Assembly: GCF_018607995.1 (NCBI RefSeq)
Contig: NZ_JABBAL010000003.1
Location: forward strand, 39,145-103,144
Length of the DNA: 64,000 bases
DNA from: Planktotalea sp.
Lineage (GTDB): Bacteria > Pseudomonadota > Alphaproteobacteria > Rhodobacterales > Rhodobacteraceae
Reading direction: 5' to 3'
Part shown: positions 17,426-27,189 of the stretch, one piece after another
Position numbering within the stretch: position 1 is the stretch's first letter
Layout: the number at the start of each line of letters is the position of its first letter
The notes under the pieces: model-generated
The model's input: only the letters and a program-made list of their open reading frames with translations
What the model was told of the DNA's origin: nothing
The model's database searches: none
Translations under genes and position numbers: made by a program

Positions 17426-18697
17426 ATGGCAGATAACGGTGTAGCTGCGCGACGCGCAGCGGCAGGATTGCTGGAACAAGTGCTTGGTGAGGGCAAAATG
17501 CTGTCTGAAGCGCTGGGTGCCCCTTACATGCTGCGGCTTGCCTACGATGATCGTGCGCGCGCACAACGACTTGCGTCTGAAACGCTGCGCTCACTGGAAC
17601 GCGTAGATCGTATCATGAAGCCGTTTTTGCGCAAGCCGCCGCCCCTTGCGGTTCATAATGTCCTGCGGATCGCGACCTATGAGCTGTGCACAGGCGGTGC
17701 CGCGCATGGTGTTGTGAATGATGCAGTCAGCAGCGTGGGTGCCAACAAGCGCACTGAAAAGATGAAGGGCTTGACCAACGCAGTTTTGCGCAAAGTCGTC
17801 GACAAGGGTCCAGAGGAATGGGCGAAACTGCGGGTTCCGCGTTTGCCAAAATGGCTGCGCGCCCCGCTTTCGCAAGCATATGGCCATGAGAGCATCGGTG
17901 ATATCGAGCGTATGCATTTCGCGGGTGCGCCGCTAGATTTGACGCCAAAGGTTGATGCGCAGGCTCTTTCAGAGGCGGTTAATGGCGTGGTTTTGCCAAC
18001 CGGATCAGTCCGCATCAAAGAAGCAGTGCAAGTGTCTGCTTTGACCGGTTATGACGCGGGCGATTGGTGGGTTCAGGACGCAGCGGCGGCCTTGCCTGTG
18101 CAAATTCTTAAACCACAAAGTGACGAAGCGATCATCGATCTGTGCTGTGCGCCCGGCGGTAAAACCATGCAACTTGCGGCAAGTGGGGCCAATGTTACGG
18201 CTGTTGATAGCTCTGATCGACGCATGCAGCGGGTGCGTGAAAATTTGGAGCGCGCAAAATTGTCCGCTGAGTTGGTTGTTGGTGACGCTTTGGAGACCAG
18301 CGGTCAATACGATGCAATCCTTCTTGATGCGCCCTGTTCCGCGACCGGTACGATCAGACGTCACCCAGATTTACCTTTGGTCAAGGACGGTTCGGAATTT
18401 GGGGAGCTGATCGAGCTGCAAGCGCAAATGCTTTCCCATGCGATCACGCTTCTGAAACCCGGTGGACGCTTGGTTTTTTGCACATGTTCGCTTTTGCCGG
18501 ATGAGGGCGAATGCCAAATCGAGGATCTTCTTGCGACACATCCAGAGCTGGAGATTGATCGCGAGGCCTTGAAGCGCGATGGGATCGAGGAGGCATGGAT
18601 CACCGAAGAGGGTGGATTGCGACTGCGACCCGATTATTGGGCAGAGCAGGGCGGTATGGACGGCTTCTATATCGCACTATTGCGCAAACCGCTTTGA
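17426..18697 (+). CDS. rsmB: 16S rRNA m5C967-type methyltransferase RsmB (423 aa)
   Basis: SAM-dependent cytosine-5 rRNA methyltransferase. Residues about 1–135 form a NusB-like RNA-binding domain (YELCTGGAAHGVVNDAV). The Rossmann domain has LCCAPGGKTMQLAA, DALETSGQYDAILLDAPCSATGTIRRHPD with the motif-IV PC, and FCTCSLLPDEGE with the motif-VI catalytic TCS. Length is standard. The start follows 80 nt after the divergent DUF1674 gene. The heparinase-like gene follows 87 nt later. Confidence 0.93.
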   Translation: MADNGVAARRAAAGLLEQVLGEGKMLSEALGAPYMLRLAYDDRARAQRLASETLRSLERVDRIMKPFLRKPPPLAVHNVLRIATYELCTGGAAHGVVNDAVSSVGANKRTEKMKGLTNAVLRKVVDKGPEEWAKLRVPRLPKWLRAPLSQAYGHESIGDIERMHFAGAPLDLTPKVDAQALSEAVNGVVLPTGSVRIKEAVQVSALTGYDAGDWWVQDAAAALPVQILKPQSDEAIIDLCCAPGGKTMQLAASGANVTAVDSSDRRMQRVRENLERAKLSAELVVGDALETSGQYDAILLDAPCSATGTIRRHPDLPLVKDGSEFGELIELQAQMLSHAITLLKPGGRLVFCTCSLLPDEGECQIEDLLATHPELEIDREALKRDGIEEAWITEEGGLRLRPDYWAEQGGMDGFYIALLRKPL

Positions 18698-18784
18698 GCG
18701 ATGATTTTCAGCGGTGACTCTTAGCTGCTCTCGCAATAAGGTGATATTAATCACCGCGCCACAAGAGCGCATAGGGCAGCGCAG

Positions 18785-20533
18785 ATGTCTAAAGGTAGCA
18801 AATGGTCCGTGCGGGCAACCCGTGCGATGCACCGCGTTCACGCGCGGCTTGTCACTCGTCAAACGGCGGCGACAAGATTTGTGTCGCAACCTGAACCACG
18901 CACTATTGGCAGCTTTGCAAAGGGTCGTCAGCTTTGTGCCGGAAACATCATGTTCGCGGGGCATCTAGTAGAAGCGCCCAAGACAAGCCTATGGAAAATT
19001 CCTGCTCCTGATGCAGCGTTTGCGCAAGATGCGCATGGCTTTAGTTGGCTTGATGATTTGGCCGTGGTTGGTGATCTGGAGGCGCGTGAAGCTGCGCAAA
19101 CTTGGGTTTGGGACTGGATCGTGACTTATGGTCGCGGCAAAGGACCAGGCTGGGTGCCCGGACTTACAGGGCGCCGTTTGATCCGCTGGATAAACCACGC
19201 GTCGTTTTTGTTGAGAGGGCAAGAGGCGAATGCGTCAGAGCAATTTTATCGCTCCCTCACGCAACAAACGAAATTTTTAGCGCGTCGTTTGCATAAAACC
19301 GAACCGGGGCTCGCACGGTTCGAGGCCTTGGCTGGGATGATCTATGCTGGTCTGTCTCTCAGCGGCATGGAGGCGCATGTAAATCCGGCAGTCAGAGCCT
19401 TGGCGCGCGCGTGCACTGATCAGATCGATGCGGAAGGCGGGATTCCTACGCGTAACCCTGAAGAGCTGCTTGAGATCTTTACACTTATCACTTGGGCCGC
19501 AGTCAGCTTGCGCGAGGCGGGGATCATACCGCTGCAAGAACATCTTGATGCGATTGAACGCATCGCGCCAACCTTGCGGACATTGCGCCATGCCGATGGT
19601 AGCCTTGCGCGCTTTCATGGCGGTGGTCGTGGTGTGGATGGGCGCTTGGATCAAGCCCTTTCCAATTCTGAAGTGCGCCACACGGCACCAGACGGTTTGT
19701 CTATGGGATTTGCTCGCCTCTCAGGTGGGCGTACAAGCTTGATTGTGGATGCCAGCGTACCGCCGAAGGATGTCTCCTCGCACAATGCACATGCCTCAAC
19801 TCTCGCGTTTGAGATGACGTCAGGGCGACGCCCTTTGATCGTGAATTGCGGGTCTGGCAAGGTTTTTGGTGAGGATTGGCGCAGCGCAGGACGTGCGACG
19901 CAGTCGCATTCTGTGCTTTCTATTGATGGCTACTCCAGCGTGCGTTTTGCAGCGCGCGGTAGCAAGAAACGGAAATTAGAGCTGCTGGTCGACTGTCCCA
20001 AGCATGTCCCCGTGCAAGTGAGTGACGCCCCGGATGGCGTCCGTTTGCAAGCGGGCCACGATGGATATGACAGCACACATGGTCTGACCCATGCGCGCAC
20101 GTTGGAGTTGACCTTCAACGGGCGTGGTCTTGCGGGTGAGGATATGCTGCTTGCCATGAAAGATGCTTCCAAGAAGCGCTTTGACAAGCGCATGGATGAG
20201 TTTAGCCTGCAAGGCGTTGCGTTCTCGATCCGCTTTCATCTGCACCCAGAGGTCGATGTAGCGCTGGATATGGGGGACACGGCCGCGTTGATTGCACAAA
20301 AAAGTGGCGAACTTTGGGTGTTTCGCCATGATGACGTCGCAAATCTTAGCCTTGAGCCAAGCGTTTACCTTGAAAAAGGGCGACTTCAGCCGCGCGCGAC
20401 AAAACAGATCGTTTTAACTGGGCGCGCAATGGACTATGCGACGCGTATTCGGTGGTCGCTTTCCAAAACGCAGGACACTGCGGTTGGTGTGCGCGATCTT
20501 GTACCGGATGATGAACCGCAATTTTTATCATAG
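18785..20533 (+). CDS. Heparinase II/III family protein (582 aa)
   Basis: An alpha-helical toroid domain (residues about 85–330, GLTGRRLIRWINHASFLL, AGLSLSGMEAHV, GGIPTRNPEELLE) is followed by a beta-sandwich (ARLSGGRTSLIVDASVPP, SAGRATQSHSVLSID). This is the polysaccharide lyase architecture. The usual periplasmic signal is not obvious; the N-terminus MSKGSKWSVRATRAM is basic. In Rhodobacterales this gene sits consistently between rsmB and purH, suggesting an envelope or exopolysaccharide role, but the substrate is unknown. It ends 12 nt before purH. Confidence 0.85.
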   Translation: MSKGSKWSVRATRAMHRVHARLVTRQTAATRFVSQPEPRTIGSFAKGRQLCAGNIMFAGHLVEAPKTSLWKIPAPDAAFAQDAHGFSWLDDLAVVGDLEAREAAQTWVWDWIVTYGRGKGPGWVPGLTGRRLIRWINHASFLLRGQEANASEQFYRSLTQQTKFLARRLHKTEPGLARFEALAGMIYAGLSLSGMEAHVNPAVRALARACTDQIDAEGGIPTRNPEELLEIFTLITWAAVSLREAGIIPLQEHLDAIERIAPTLRTLRHADGSLARFHGGGRGVDGRLDQALSNSEVRHTAPDGLSMGFARLSGGRTSLIVDASVPPKDVSSHNAHASTLAFEMTSGRRPLIVNCGSGKVFGEDWRSAGRATQSHSVLSIDGYSSVRFAARGSKKRKLELLVDCPKHVPVQVSDAPDGVRLQAGHDGYDSTHGLTHARTLELTFNGRGLAGEDMLLAMKDASKKRFDKRMDEFSLQGVAFSIRFHLHPEVDVALDMGDTAALIAQKSGELWVFRHDDVANLSLEPSVYLEKGRLQPRATKQIVLTGRAMDYATRIRWSLSKTQDTAVGVRDLVPDDEPQFLS

Positions 20534-20545
20534 GACGATGCCCTC

Positions 20546-22135
20546 ATGACTGACCTTTCTCCGATCCGCCGCGCTTTGCTTTCTGTGTCTGACAAAACAG
20601 GCTTGATCGAGCTGGGACAGGCTTTGTCAACTCGTGGAGTTGAACTTCTCTCGACTGGTGGAAGTGCCAAGGCGTTGCGTGATGCTGGCCTTGAAGTACG
20701 TGATGTTGCGGAAGTGACTGGTTATCCAGAGATGATGGATGGACGCGTGAAAACGCTGCACCCTGCGGTACATGGTGGCTTGCTGGCGCTGCGCGATAAT
20801 GATGCGCATGTGGCCGCGATGGATGAGCATAACATTGGCGCGATCGATCTTCTGGTTGTTAATCTTTACCCGTTTGAAGAGACAGTGGCGAAAGGTGGCG
20901 ACTACGAAGACTGTATCGAGAATATCGACATTGGTGGCCCTGCGATGATCCGTGCTGCTGCGAAGAACCACGCGTTTGTGAGCGTGGTTGTGGATGTTGA
21001 AGACTATGCTGGGTTGTTGTCTGAATTGGATGCGAACGACGGTCAAACGACCTATACATTTCGCCAAAAGCTGGCACAAAGGGCTTACGCGCGCACGGGT
21101 GCGTATGATGCGGCTGTGTCGACTTGGATGGCGGACGCGCTGGGCGAGGTCGCTCCGCGCCGCCGAGCTTTTGCTGGAACGCTCTCGCAGACCCTTCGCT
21201 ATGGAGAGAACCCACATCAAACAGCTGCGTTCTATACTGATGGAACAGAGCGCGCGGGCGTTGCGACGGCGAAACAGCACCAGGGCAAAGAGCTGAGCTA
21301 CAATAACATCAACGACACGGATGCTGCTTTTGAATTGGTGGCGGAATTTGACCCTGCCGACGGAGCAGCCTGTGCTATTATCAAACATGCGAATCCCTGT
21401 GGCGTCGCTTTGGGTGGATCGCTGATTGAGGCGTACAAAAGTGCGTTTGATTGCGACCGCACTTCTGCGTTTGGTGGAATTGTCGCCCTAAATCAGCCGC
21501 TTGATGAGGAAACGGCGAACGAGATTGTCGGTACCTTTACCGAAGTCGTCATCGCGCCGGGCGCTTCCGATGCCGCGCGTGCTGTGTTTGCGAGCAAGAA
21601 GAACCTTCGCTTGCTGACCACTGATGGTCTACCTGACAATCGCGCTGGTGGTCTGACCTATCGCCAAGTCGCAGGTGGGATGTTGGTTCAAGACAAAGAC
21701 GTTGGGTTTGTCGGTAAGGATGATCTGAAAGTGGTGACCAAGCTTGCCCCGACTGATGAACAAATGCGTGATTTACTGTTTGCTTGGAAGGTTGGAAAAC
21801 ACGTGAAATCGAACGCGATTGTCTATGTAAAAGACGGCGCAACTGTTGGTGTTGGCGCGGGTCAGATGAACCGTCTTGATAGCGCGTTGATCGCCGCGAA
21901 AAAGGCAGAACGTATGACAGAGGTACTTGGACTTGAGTTGCCGTTGAGCGTTGGATCTGCTGTCGCATCTGACGCGTTCTTCCCGTTTGCGGATGGTTTG
22001 ATGGAAGCGGCTGCTGCGGGTGCCTCGTGCGTTATACAACCGGGAGGGTCTATGCGCGATGATGAAGTGATTGCAGCAGCTGATGAAGCTGGGCTGGCCA
22101 TGGTGTTTACGGGTATGCGCCATTTCCGCCATTAA
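20546..22135 (+). CDS. purH: Bifunctional AICAR formyltransferase / IMP cyclohydrolase (529 aa)
   Basis: Last two steps of de novo IMP synthesis. The N-terminal MGS-like cyclohydrolase domain reads [45 protein letters not shown] and VNLYPFE. The C-terminal transformylase has [34 protein letters not shown] and [17 protein letters not shown]. Length is normal. The ATG lies 12 nt after the heparinase-like stop, so they probably share a transcript. lspA follows after 22 nt with AAAGGAGG. Confidence 0.97.
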   Translation: MTDLSPIRRALLSVSDKTGLIELGQALSTRGVELLSTGGSAKALRDAGLEVRDVAEVTGYPEMMDGRVKTLHPAVHGGLLALRDNDAHVAAMDEHNIGAIDLLVVNLYPFEETVAKGGDYEDCIENIDIGGPAMIRAAAKNHAFVSVVVDVEDYAGLLSELDANDGQTTYTFRQKLAQRAYARTGAYDAAVSTWMADALGEVAPRRRAFAGTLSQTLRYGENPHQTAAFYTDGTERAGVATAKQHQGKELSYNNINDTDAAFELVAEFDPADGAACAIIKHANPCGVALGGSLIEAYKSAFDCDRTSAFGGIVALNQPLDEETANEIVGTFTEVVIAPGASDAARAVFASKKNLRLLTTDGLPDNRAGGLTYRQVAGGMLVQDKDVGFVGKDDLKVVTKLAPTDEQMRDLLFAWKVGKHVKSNAIVYVKDGATVGVGAGQMNRLDSALIAAKKAERMTEVLGLELPLSVGSAVASDAFFPFADGLMEAAAAGASCVIQPGGSMRDDEVIAAADEAGLAMVFTGMRHFRH

Positions 22136-22157
22136 GAAACGTTAAAGGAGGACGCAA

Positions 22158-22631
22158 ATGCGTCTGGTGTTTTGGGCAGGATTTTGGGTATTTCTCGCGG
22201 ATCAAGCGAGCAAATATCTCGTGGTTCATTGGATGAACCTGCGCGAAGAAGTCAGCATTGACGTGTTGCCTCCTGTGCTTAATTTGCGCATGGCGTGGAA
22301 TTACGGCATAAACTTCGGGTTCTTTTCGGGTGACAGTGATTCAACGCGTTGGATCCTGATAGGCATTGCAATCATCATCATTGCTTTTGTGCTTTATTGT
22401 TTGCGTAAGGAAGAATTCGGCAAGATCGGCTTGATCAGCGCCGGCATTTTGATCGGTGGTGCGCTGGGAAATATTATTGACCGTATTCTCTACGGTGCCG
22501 TCGCTGACTTTCTCAACATGAGCTGCTGTGGCTTCACAAACCCGTTCTCTTTTAACATCGCCGATATCGCGATCTTTGCGGGTGCGTTTGGCATGGTACT
22601 TTTTGCGGGCGACACTAAGGAAGAGGCTTAA
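22158..22631 (+). CDS. lspA: Lipoprotein signal peptidase II (157 aa)
   Basis: Aspartic membrane protease that removes signal peptides from diacylglyceryl-prolipoproteins. Four hydrophobic helices are present. The conserved blocks are DQASKYLVVHW near the start, RMAWNYGINFGFF, and the catalytic pair GNIIDRILYGAVADFL and FNIADIAI with Asp in each. AAAGGAGG lies 8 nt upstream. It is followed by a DUF3035 lipoprotein, a possible substrate. Assignment is firm. Confidence 0.95.
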   Translation: MRLVFWAGFWVFLADQASKYLVVHWMNLREEVSIDVLPPVLNLRMAWNYGINFGFFSGDSDSTRWILIGIAIIIIAFVLYCLRKEEFGKIGLISAGILIGGALGNIIDRILYGAVADFLNMSCCGFTNPFSFNIADIAIFAGAFGMVLFAGDTKEEA

Positions 22632-22730
22632 CCCCATACAATCGGCGCAGTTTCGCGGGCATTGAAAAAGCCTAGGTGACGCCGCTGATTCTATAGGTTA
22701 AAAGCACTGATAACGGAGCGGAGTTTAACC

Positions 22731-23240
22731 ATGCGACCGGCGAGCAGTTTGATCCTTATCTTGGCCCTGAGCCTTTCAGCGTGTGGCGATACGACCCTGC
22801 GCGACTTGAACGATCCCGCAGCGGGACCGGAAGAGTTTGATATTATTCCAAATAAGTCTTTGGAAACACCTGACAATTATACCGCATTGCCAGTACCAAC
22901 ACCTGATCAGGCAAATCTTGCGGATGCCACACCGAAGAAAGACGCGGTCGCAGCGCTTGGCGGTCGTCCCTCTTTATTGGACGCACAAGGCCCCGCGCGC
23001 ACCGATGCGGCTTTGATCGCGAGTGCTTCGCGCTTCGGGGTGCCCGCCGGTATTCGTGAACTAACTGCTGTGGAAGATGCAGAATTTCGCAAGCGTCGTG
23101 GTCGTTTCTCCAACATTCGCCTGTTTAAAACGGATCGTTATGGTAGCGTATACAAGCGTCAAACATTGGATGCTCAGAAAACCGTCGAGATGTATCGTCG
23201 AGTTGGACGAAAGACACCGACTGCGCCTCCCGCGAATTAA
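22731..23240 (+). CDS. DUF3035 lipoprotein (169 aa)
   Basis: Signal peptide MRPASSLILILALSLSACG has a lipobox LSAC with the lipidated Cys at 18, so it is membrane-anchored. The rest is polar and low in hydrophobics, with LNDPAAGPEEFDIIP and LETPDNYTALPVPTP, the conserved DUF3035 blocks of Rhodobacterales. Function unknown. Its place between lspA and two M16 peptidase genes is conserved in the order and hints at an envelope role. No enzymatic motif is visible. Confidence 0.85.
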   Translation: MRPASSLILILALSLSACGDTTLRDLNDPAAGPEEFDIIPNKSLETPDNYTALPVPTPDQANLADATPKKDAVAALGGRPSLLDAQGPARTDAALIASASRFGVPAGIRELTAVEDAEFRKRRGRFSNIRLFKTDRYGSVYKRQTLDAQKTVEMYRRVGRKTPTAPPAN

Positions 23241-23328
23241 AGTTCTCTCACGAAGCTGTCAGTACGCTTGAAACATCGCCCGCGGCACGTAGGTTGAGAC
23301 AAAGACAGACCCAGCGTGAGGAAATACA

Positions 23329-24687
23329 ATGCGTTTTGGACTACGTTTGGCAGTGCCCGTGCTGGCGCTGTTTTCCGCCCCTTTGAGCGCGTTTGCAGAA
23401 ACGGTGCGCTGGGATGATCAGGTCAGCACGTTCAATTTGGACAATGGTATGGAAGTCGTCGTGATCGAAGATCACCGCGCCCCCGTCGTTGTGCACATGA
23501 TGTGGTATCGCGCTGGATCTGCGGATGAAAAACCGGGTGTTTCCGGCGTCGCGCATTTTCTGGAACATCTGCTTTTCAAAGCCACGGACACTATGGAAGC
23601 AGGCGAGTTTTCCAGAACAGTCGCCGTGAATGGCGGCTCTGACAATGCGTTTACGTCATATGATTACACGGCCTACTTTCAGCGCGTAGCCTCGGATCGT
23701 CTTGAACTGATGATGAAGATGGAAGCGGATCGTATGGTCAATCTGCGCCTCACGGAAGCGGATATTCTGACGGAACGTGAAGTGATCATCGAAGAACGCA
23801 ACCAGCGCACTGAGAATGATCCCGGTGCGTTGTTTGGTGAACAAGCGAATGCCGCGCTTTACATGAACCACCGCTACGGTGTGCCGATCATTGGATGGCG
23901 TCACGAAATGGAAACGTTGGAGCTGGAAGATACACTTGAGTATTATGAGCAGTTTTATGCGCCCAACAATACAATTCTGATTGTTGCTGGTGATGTCACA
24001 CCAGAGGAAGTTAAAGAGCTGTCCGAGCGTCATTACGGACCGCTTGCTGCAAACCCAGATTTGGAGTCACGCGTACGCCCGCAAGAGCCTTTGCACAATG
24101 CAGAGCGTCGCATTTTATTTGAAGACCCACGCGTCGCGCAACCCTATGTGCGTCGCTCCTACCTCGCGCCTGCACGCGACAGTGAGGATCAAAAAACTGC
24201 CGCAGCTTTGATGCTGGGGGCCAATCTCTTGGGGGATGGTCAGACATCTTTCATGTCGCAAAAACTCCAGTTCGAAGAGAAAATCGCCGTGTTTGCCAGC
24301 GCATTCTATCGCGGCACTTCTTTGGATGATGCGAGTTTCACAACTGTTATCGTGCCTGTTGAAGGTGTCAGTCTCAACGATGCAGAGGCGGCGATGGACC
24401 GCGTGATTGCTGAGTTCATGGAGGTGCCAATCGATCTGGATCACCTAAACCGAATTAAACGCGCGATGCGCGCAAGCGAAGTTTACGCGAAAGACAATGT
24501 GCAGGGTTTGGCTAATCGTTTTGGGCGTGCTTTGACTTCGGGTTTGACAGTGAAAGACATTCTTGTGTGGCCAGACGTAGTCGAAGGCATCACAGAGGAT
24601 AATATCAAAACGGCCATGCGAGACGTGTTGAATAAGAAATCATCAGTGACAGGATGGCTCACATCTGGTGCGGAGGCAGTGCAATGA
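23329..24687 (+). CDS. M16-family zinc metallopeptidase, catalytic subunit (452 aa)
   Basis: The signal peptide ending LSAFAE places it in the periplasm. The inverted zinc motif HxxEH is intact (HFLEH, residues 76–80), with the distal Glu in EREVIIEERNQRTENDP. RGTSLDDASF and the C-terminal half form the second M16 domain. Bacterial M16 pairs combine an active and an inactive subunit, and here the next gene is the inactive one. Its stop overlaps the ATG of the next gene (ATGA). Substrates are unknown; homologues process peptides or secreted proteins. Confidence 0.92.
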   Translation: MRFGLRLAVPVLALFSAPLSAFAETVRWDDQVSTFNLDNGMEVVVIEDHRAPVVVHMMWYRAGSADEKPGVSGVAHFLEHLLFKATDTMEAGEFSRTVAVNGGSDNAFTSYDYTAYFQRVASDRLELMMKMEADRMVNLRLTEADILTEREVIIEERNQRTENDPGALFGEQANAALYMNHRYGVPIIGWRHEMETLELEDTLEYYEQFYAPNNTILIVAGDVTPEEVKELSERHYGPLAANPDLESRVRPQEPLHNAERRILFEDPRVAQPYVRRSYLAPARDSEDQKTAAALMLGANLLGDGQTSFMSQKLQFEEKIAVFASAFYRGTSLDDASFTTVIVPVEGVSLNDAEAAMDRVIAEFMEVPIDLDHLNRIKRAMRASEVYAKDNVQGLANRFGRALTSGLTVKDILVWPDVVEGITEDNIKTAMRDVLNKKSSVTGWLTSGAEAVQ

Positions 24688-25991
24688 AACAATTTTTCTA
24701 TAGCTTAGTTACAGTAGTGACGATCATTGCCGCGCCGCTTCGTGCGGATATTGATGTCCAAGAAGTGACCTCGCCACTGGGTTTCAAAGCGTGGCTTGTT
24801 GAGGATCACACGATACCTTTCATGTCTTTGCGCCTTGGTTTCAAAGGTGGTGCATCTTTGGATCGAGCAGGAAAACGTGGCTCTGTTAATTTGATGATGG
24901 CTTTGCTTGAAGAGGGTACGGACGATCTGGACGCACGCGGATTTGCGCGTGAAGTGGATGAGCTTGCGGCCTCCTTCAACTTCGACGCCTCCGGCGATTC
25001 AGTCAGCGTTTCCGCGCGCATGCTCAGCGAAAACCGTGACGCGGCGATTGCGCTATTGAAGGGTGCAGTGGCTGCCCCGAATTTCGATCAAGTTGCGATT
25101 GATCGTGTCAAAGGGCAGGTGCTTTCTATCCTGCAATCTGATCTCAAAGACCCCAATGAAATCGCGCAAACTGCGTTCAACAAGGCGGCATTCGGGGATC
25201 ACCCCTATGGCAGCACTTTAAGTGGCACAGCAGTGTCTATCGAAAGTCTAACGCGCAAAGACATCCAGAATGCGCACCGCGATACGATGGCGCGTGACCG
25301 TGTGTTTGTCAGTGCTGTTGGTGATATTACAGCCGAAGAACTTGGTGCGTTGATGGACACCTTACTCGAAGATTTGCCCGAAACGGGTACGGCGATGCCA
25401 GAGCGTGTCGAGTTCGGGCTTAAGCCTGGAATCACCGTTGTTCCTTACGAGACGCCACAATCGGTTGCGCTGTTTGGCCATCGTGGGATCAAGCGGGACG
25501 ACCCTGATTTCTTTGCGGCCTTTATTGCAAGCAACATCCTTGGTGGGGGCGGTTTAGACAGCCGCTTGATGGAAGAGGTACGCGATAAGCGCGGCCTGAC
25601 CTACGGTGTCTATTCATTTCTCTCCGCACGTGATCATGCGGAATTGGTGGTGGGGCAAGTGGCTTCTGCCAATGACCGTGTCGGCGCTGCGATTGATGTG
25701 ATCAAGGATGAATGGGCGCGTTTGGTCAACGAAGGCGTGTCGCAAGAAGAACTTGATGTGACTAAGACCTATCTGACTGGTGCCTATCCATTACGCTTTG
25801 ACGGCAATGGTCCGATCGCGAACATTCTTGTTGGGATGCAGATGCAGGGTTTGTCGAAAGACTACATCAACACGCGCAACGACAATGTGAATGCGGTGAC
25901 CTTGAAAGAGATCAACCGTGTGATCAAAGACGTGTATTTGCCGGATGATCTGCACTTTACTGTCGTGGGTAAACCCGAAGGTTTGGAGTAA
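24684..25991 (+). CDS. M16-family protein lacking the zinc motif (435 aa)
   Basis: Partner subunit of the preceding peptidase. MKQFFYSLVTVVTIIAAPLRADI is a signal peptide; ATG at 24684 overlaps the upstream stop as ATGA, which decides the start. Where HxxEH is expected it reads SVNLMMALLEEGTDD, so it cannot bind zinc and is probably structural. The C-terminal M16 half has the conserved RDKRGLTYGVYSFLS, which in pairs contributes the Arg/Tyr that bind substrate in the partner's active site. Translational coupling supports a heterodimer. Confidence 0.92.
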   Translation: MKQFFYSLVTVVTIIAAPLRADIDVQEVTSPLGFKAWLVEDHTIPFMSLRLGFKGGASLDRAGKRGSVNLMMALLEEGTDDLDARGFAREVDELAASFNFDASGDSVSVSARMLSENRDAAIALLKGAVAAPNFDQVAIDRVKGQVLSILQSDLKDPNEIAQTAFNKAAFGDHPYGSTLSGTAVSIESLTRKDIQNAHRDTMARDRVFVSAVGDITAEELGALMDTLLEDLPETGTAMPERVEFGLKPGITVVPYETPQSVALFGHRGIKRDDPDFFAAFIASNILGGGGLDSRLMEEVRDKRGLTYGVYSFLSARDHAELVVGQVASANDRVGAAIDVIKDEWARLVNEGVSQEELDVTKTYLTGAYPLRFDGNGPIANILVGMQMQGLSKDYINTRNDNVNAVTLKEINRVIKDVYLPDDLHFTVVGKPEGLE

Positions 25992-26027
25992 GAAAGAGCG
26001 CCCTTTTTACGGGGGGTTCTCGGTGTT

Positions 26028-27062
26028 TTAAAGGTTGGCGAAGAAGCTGATTACAGCGTCCGAGATAAGCGCGTGATTCGCGATATGCTCGTCTGTGCCG
26101 CCTTCACACAGCTTGCCGTCGCCCGGACTTCGTCCTCTAAGATGTTCGTACCGCGTTCTGTAAAAACCCCTAGAAAATCGAAACGCGTGAGGCTTGCAGG
26201 CTCGATGTAGCGCACATTATCCTTGGGTAATGAAGCGACCAATGCGCGACTTTCGCGATAAAGATCAAGGGATCCCATTGATGGCTTTGGCGCACCGATC
26301 ACCAAAAGTGGGGTCTTGATGATAGCGAGGGTTTCGGGCGCGAAGGTCTGCGTGCCTCCCAAATCAAAGACCGCAATCGCTTTGATGCGAGGATCGCTCA
26401 GATCTTGTTCCATCGACACAATGTCCTCTTCGGTTTTCGCGATACGCCACATTTCACCAATTTTGCAGATCAACTCGCTCGGATCGGTTGCACAATCGGT
26501 TTTGACCTTGTCGCCATCATACAGCCCATCGGTAAGCCACACCGCCGTCCAGCCTCCAAGGGAATGTCCGCCCATAAATATGTTCTTTGGATGAATGCGC
26601 GGCGCGAAGGTGTCGTCGCTTAACAAATGGCTGATTACTCGGGACACATCGTGCGGACGTTCCCACAATTGCCGCGCATCGTCCGTGTCACGCAGCCAAG
26701 TCGACGTGCCAGGATGGCTCAACGAAGCAACGATATACCCCTTTTGGTGACCAGAGCTTCAGTAAGCCAGTTTTGGTTGAGCTCATTGCCGTACATGCCA
26801 TGCGATAGAGCGACCAAAGGGTGCTGTACCTCAAGCGGCGTCGCCTTTTTTCGGCGTCCACACCCACCCCAAACTCCGTTGGATTGGATGCGTCTCATAG
26901 GCCCATCGTTCTAAGCCGGCTACCCGACAGACTCTTTAATGGGGCGGTCTTTCTGAGCGTCTTTCACTTTGATTTTTGCCATCCCATGACTTGATCCTCT
27001 GCGTGCGCTTGCCCCGCGCCAATCAGTAAACTGAGGCAAAGAATGTGAATTATTCGTTTCAT
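26028..27062 (-). pseudogene. Periplasmic alpha/beta hydrolase (dienelactone-hydrolase type), multiple frameshifts
   Basis: The signal peptide MKRIIHILCLSLLIGAGQAHA is intact, then the coding sequence jumps between frames: MAKIKVKDAQKDRPIKESVG, WAYETHPIQ, HPLVALSHGMYGNELNQNWL, GYIVASLSHPGTSTWLRD and the long block GGHSLGGWTAV (the GxSxG nucleophile elbow). The C-terminus ISFFANL is again in another frame. At least four frameshifts make it a clear pseudogene. Substrate is unknown. Its 5' end is 130 nt from the divergent AraC remnant. Confidence 0.85.
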
Positions 27063-27189
27063 GTCGAGCTCCGATATGTTTGCGTCATACCAAATCGAGT
27101 GCTGCGCAAACGAGGGTCTCGCAATCGCTGGAGGCCGCAAAACATGTCCTGAAATTTATCTAGGACAGCTCAAACGTGAAAGAGGACAT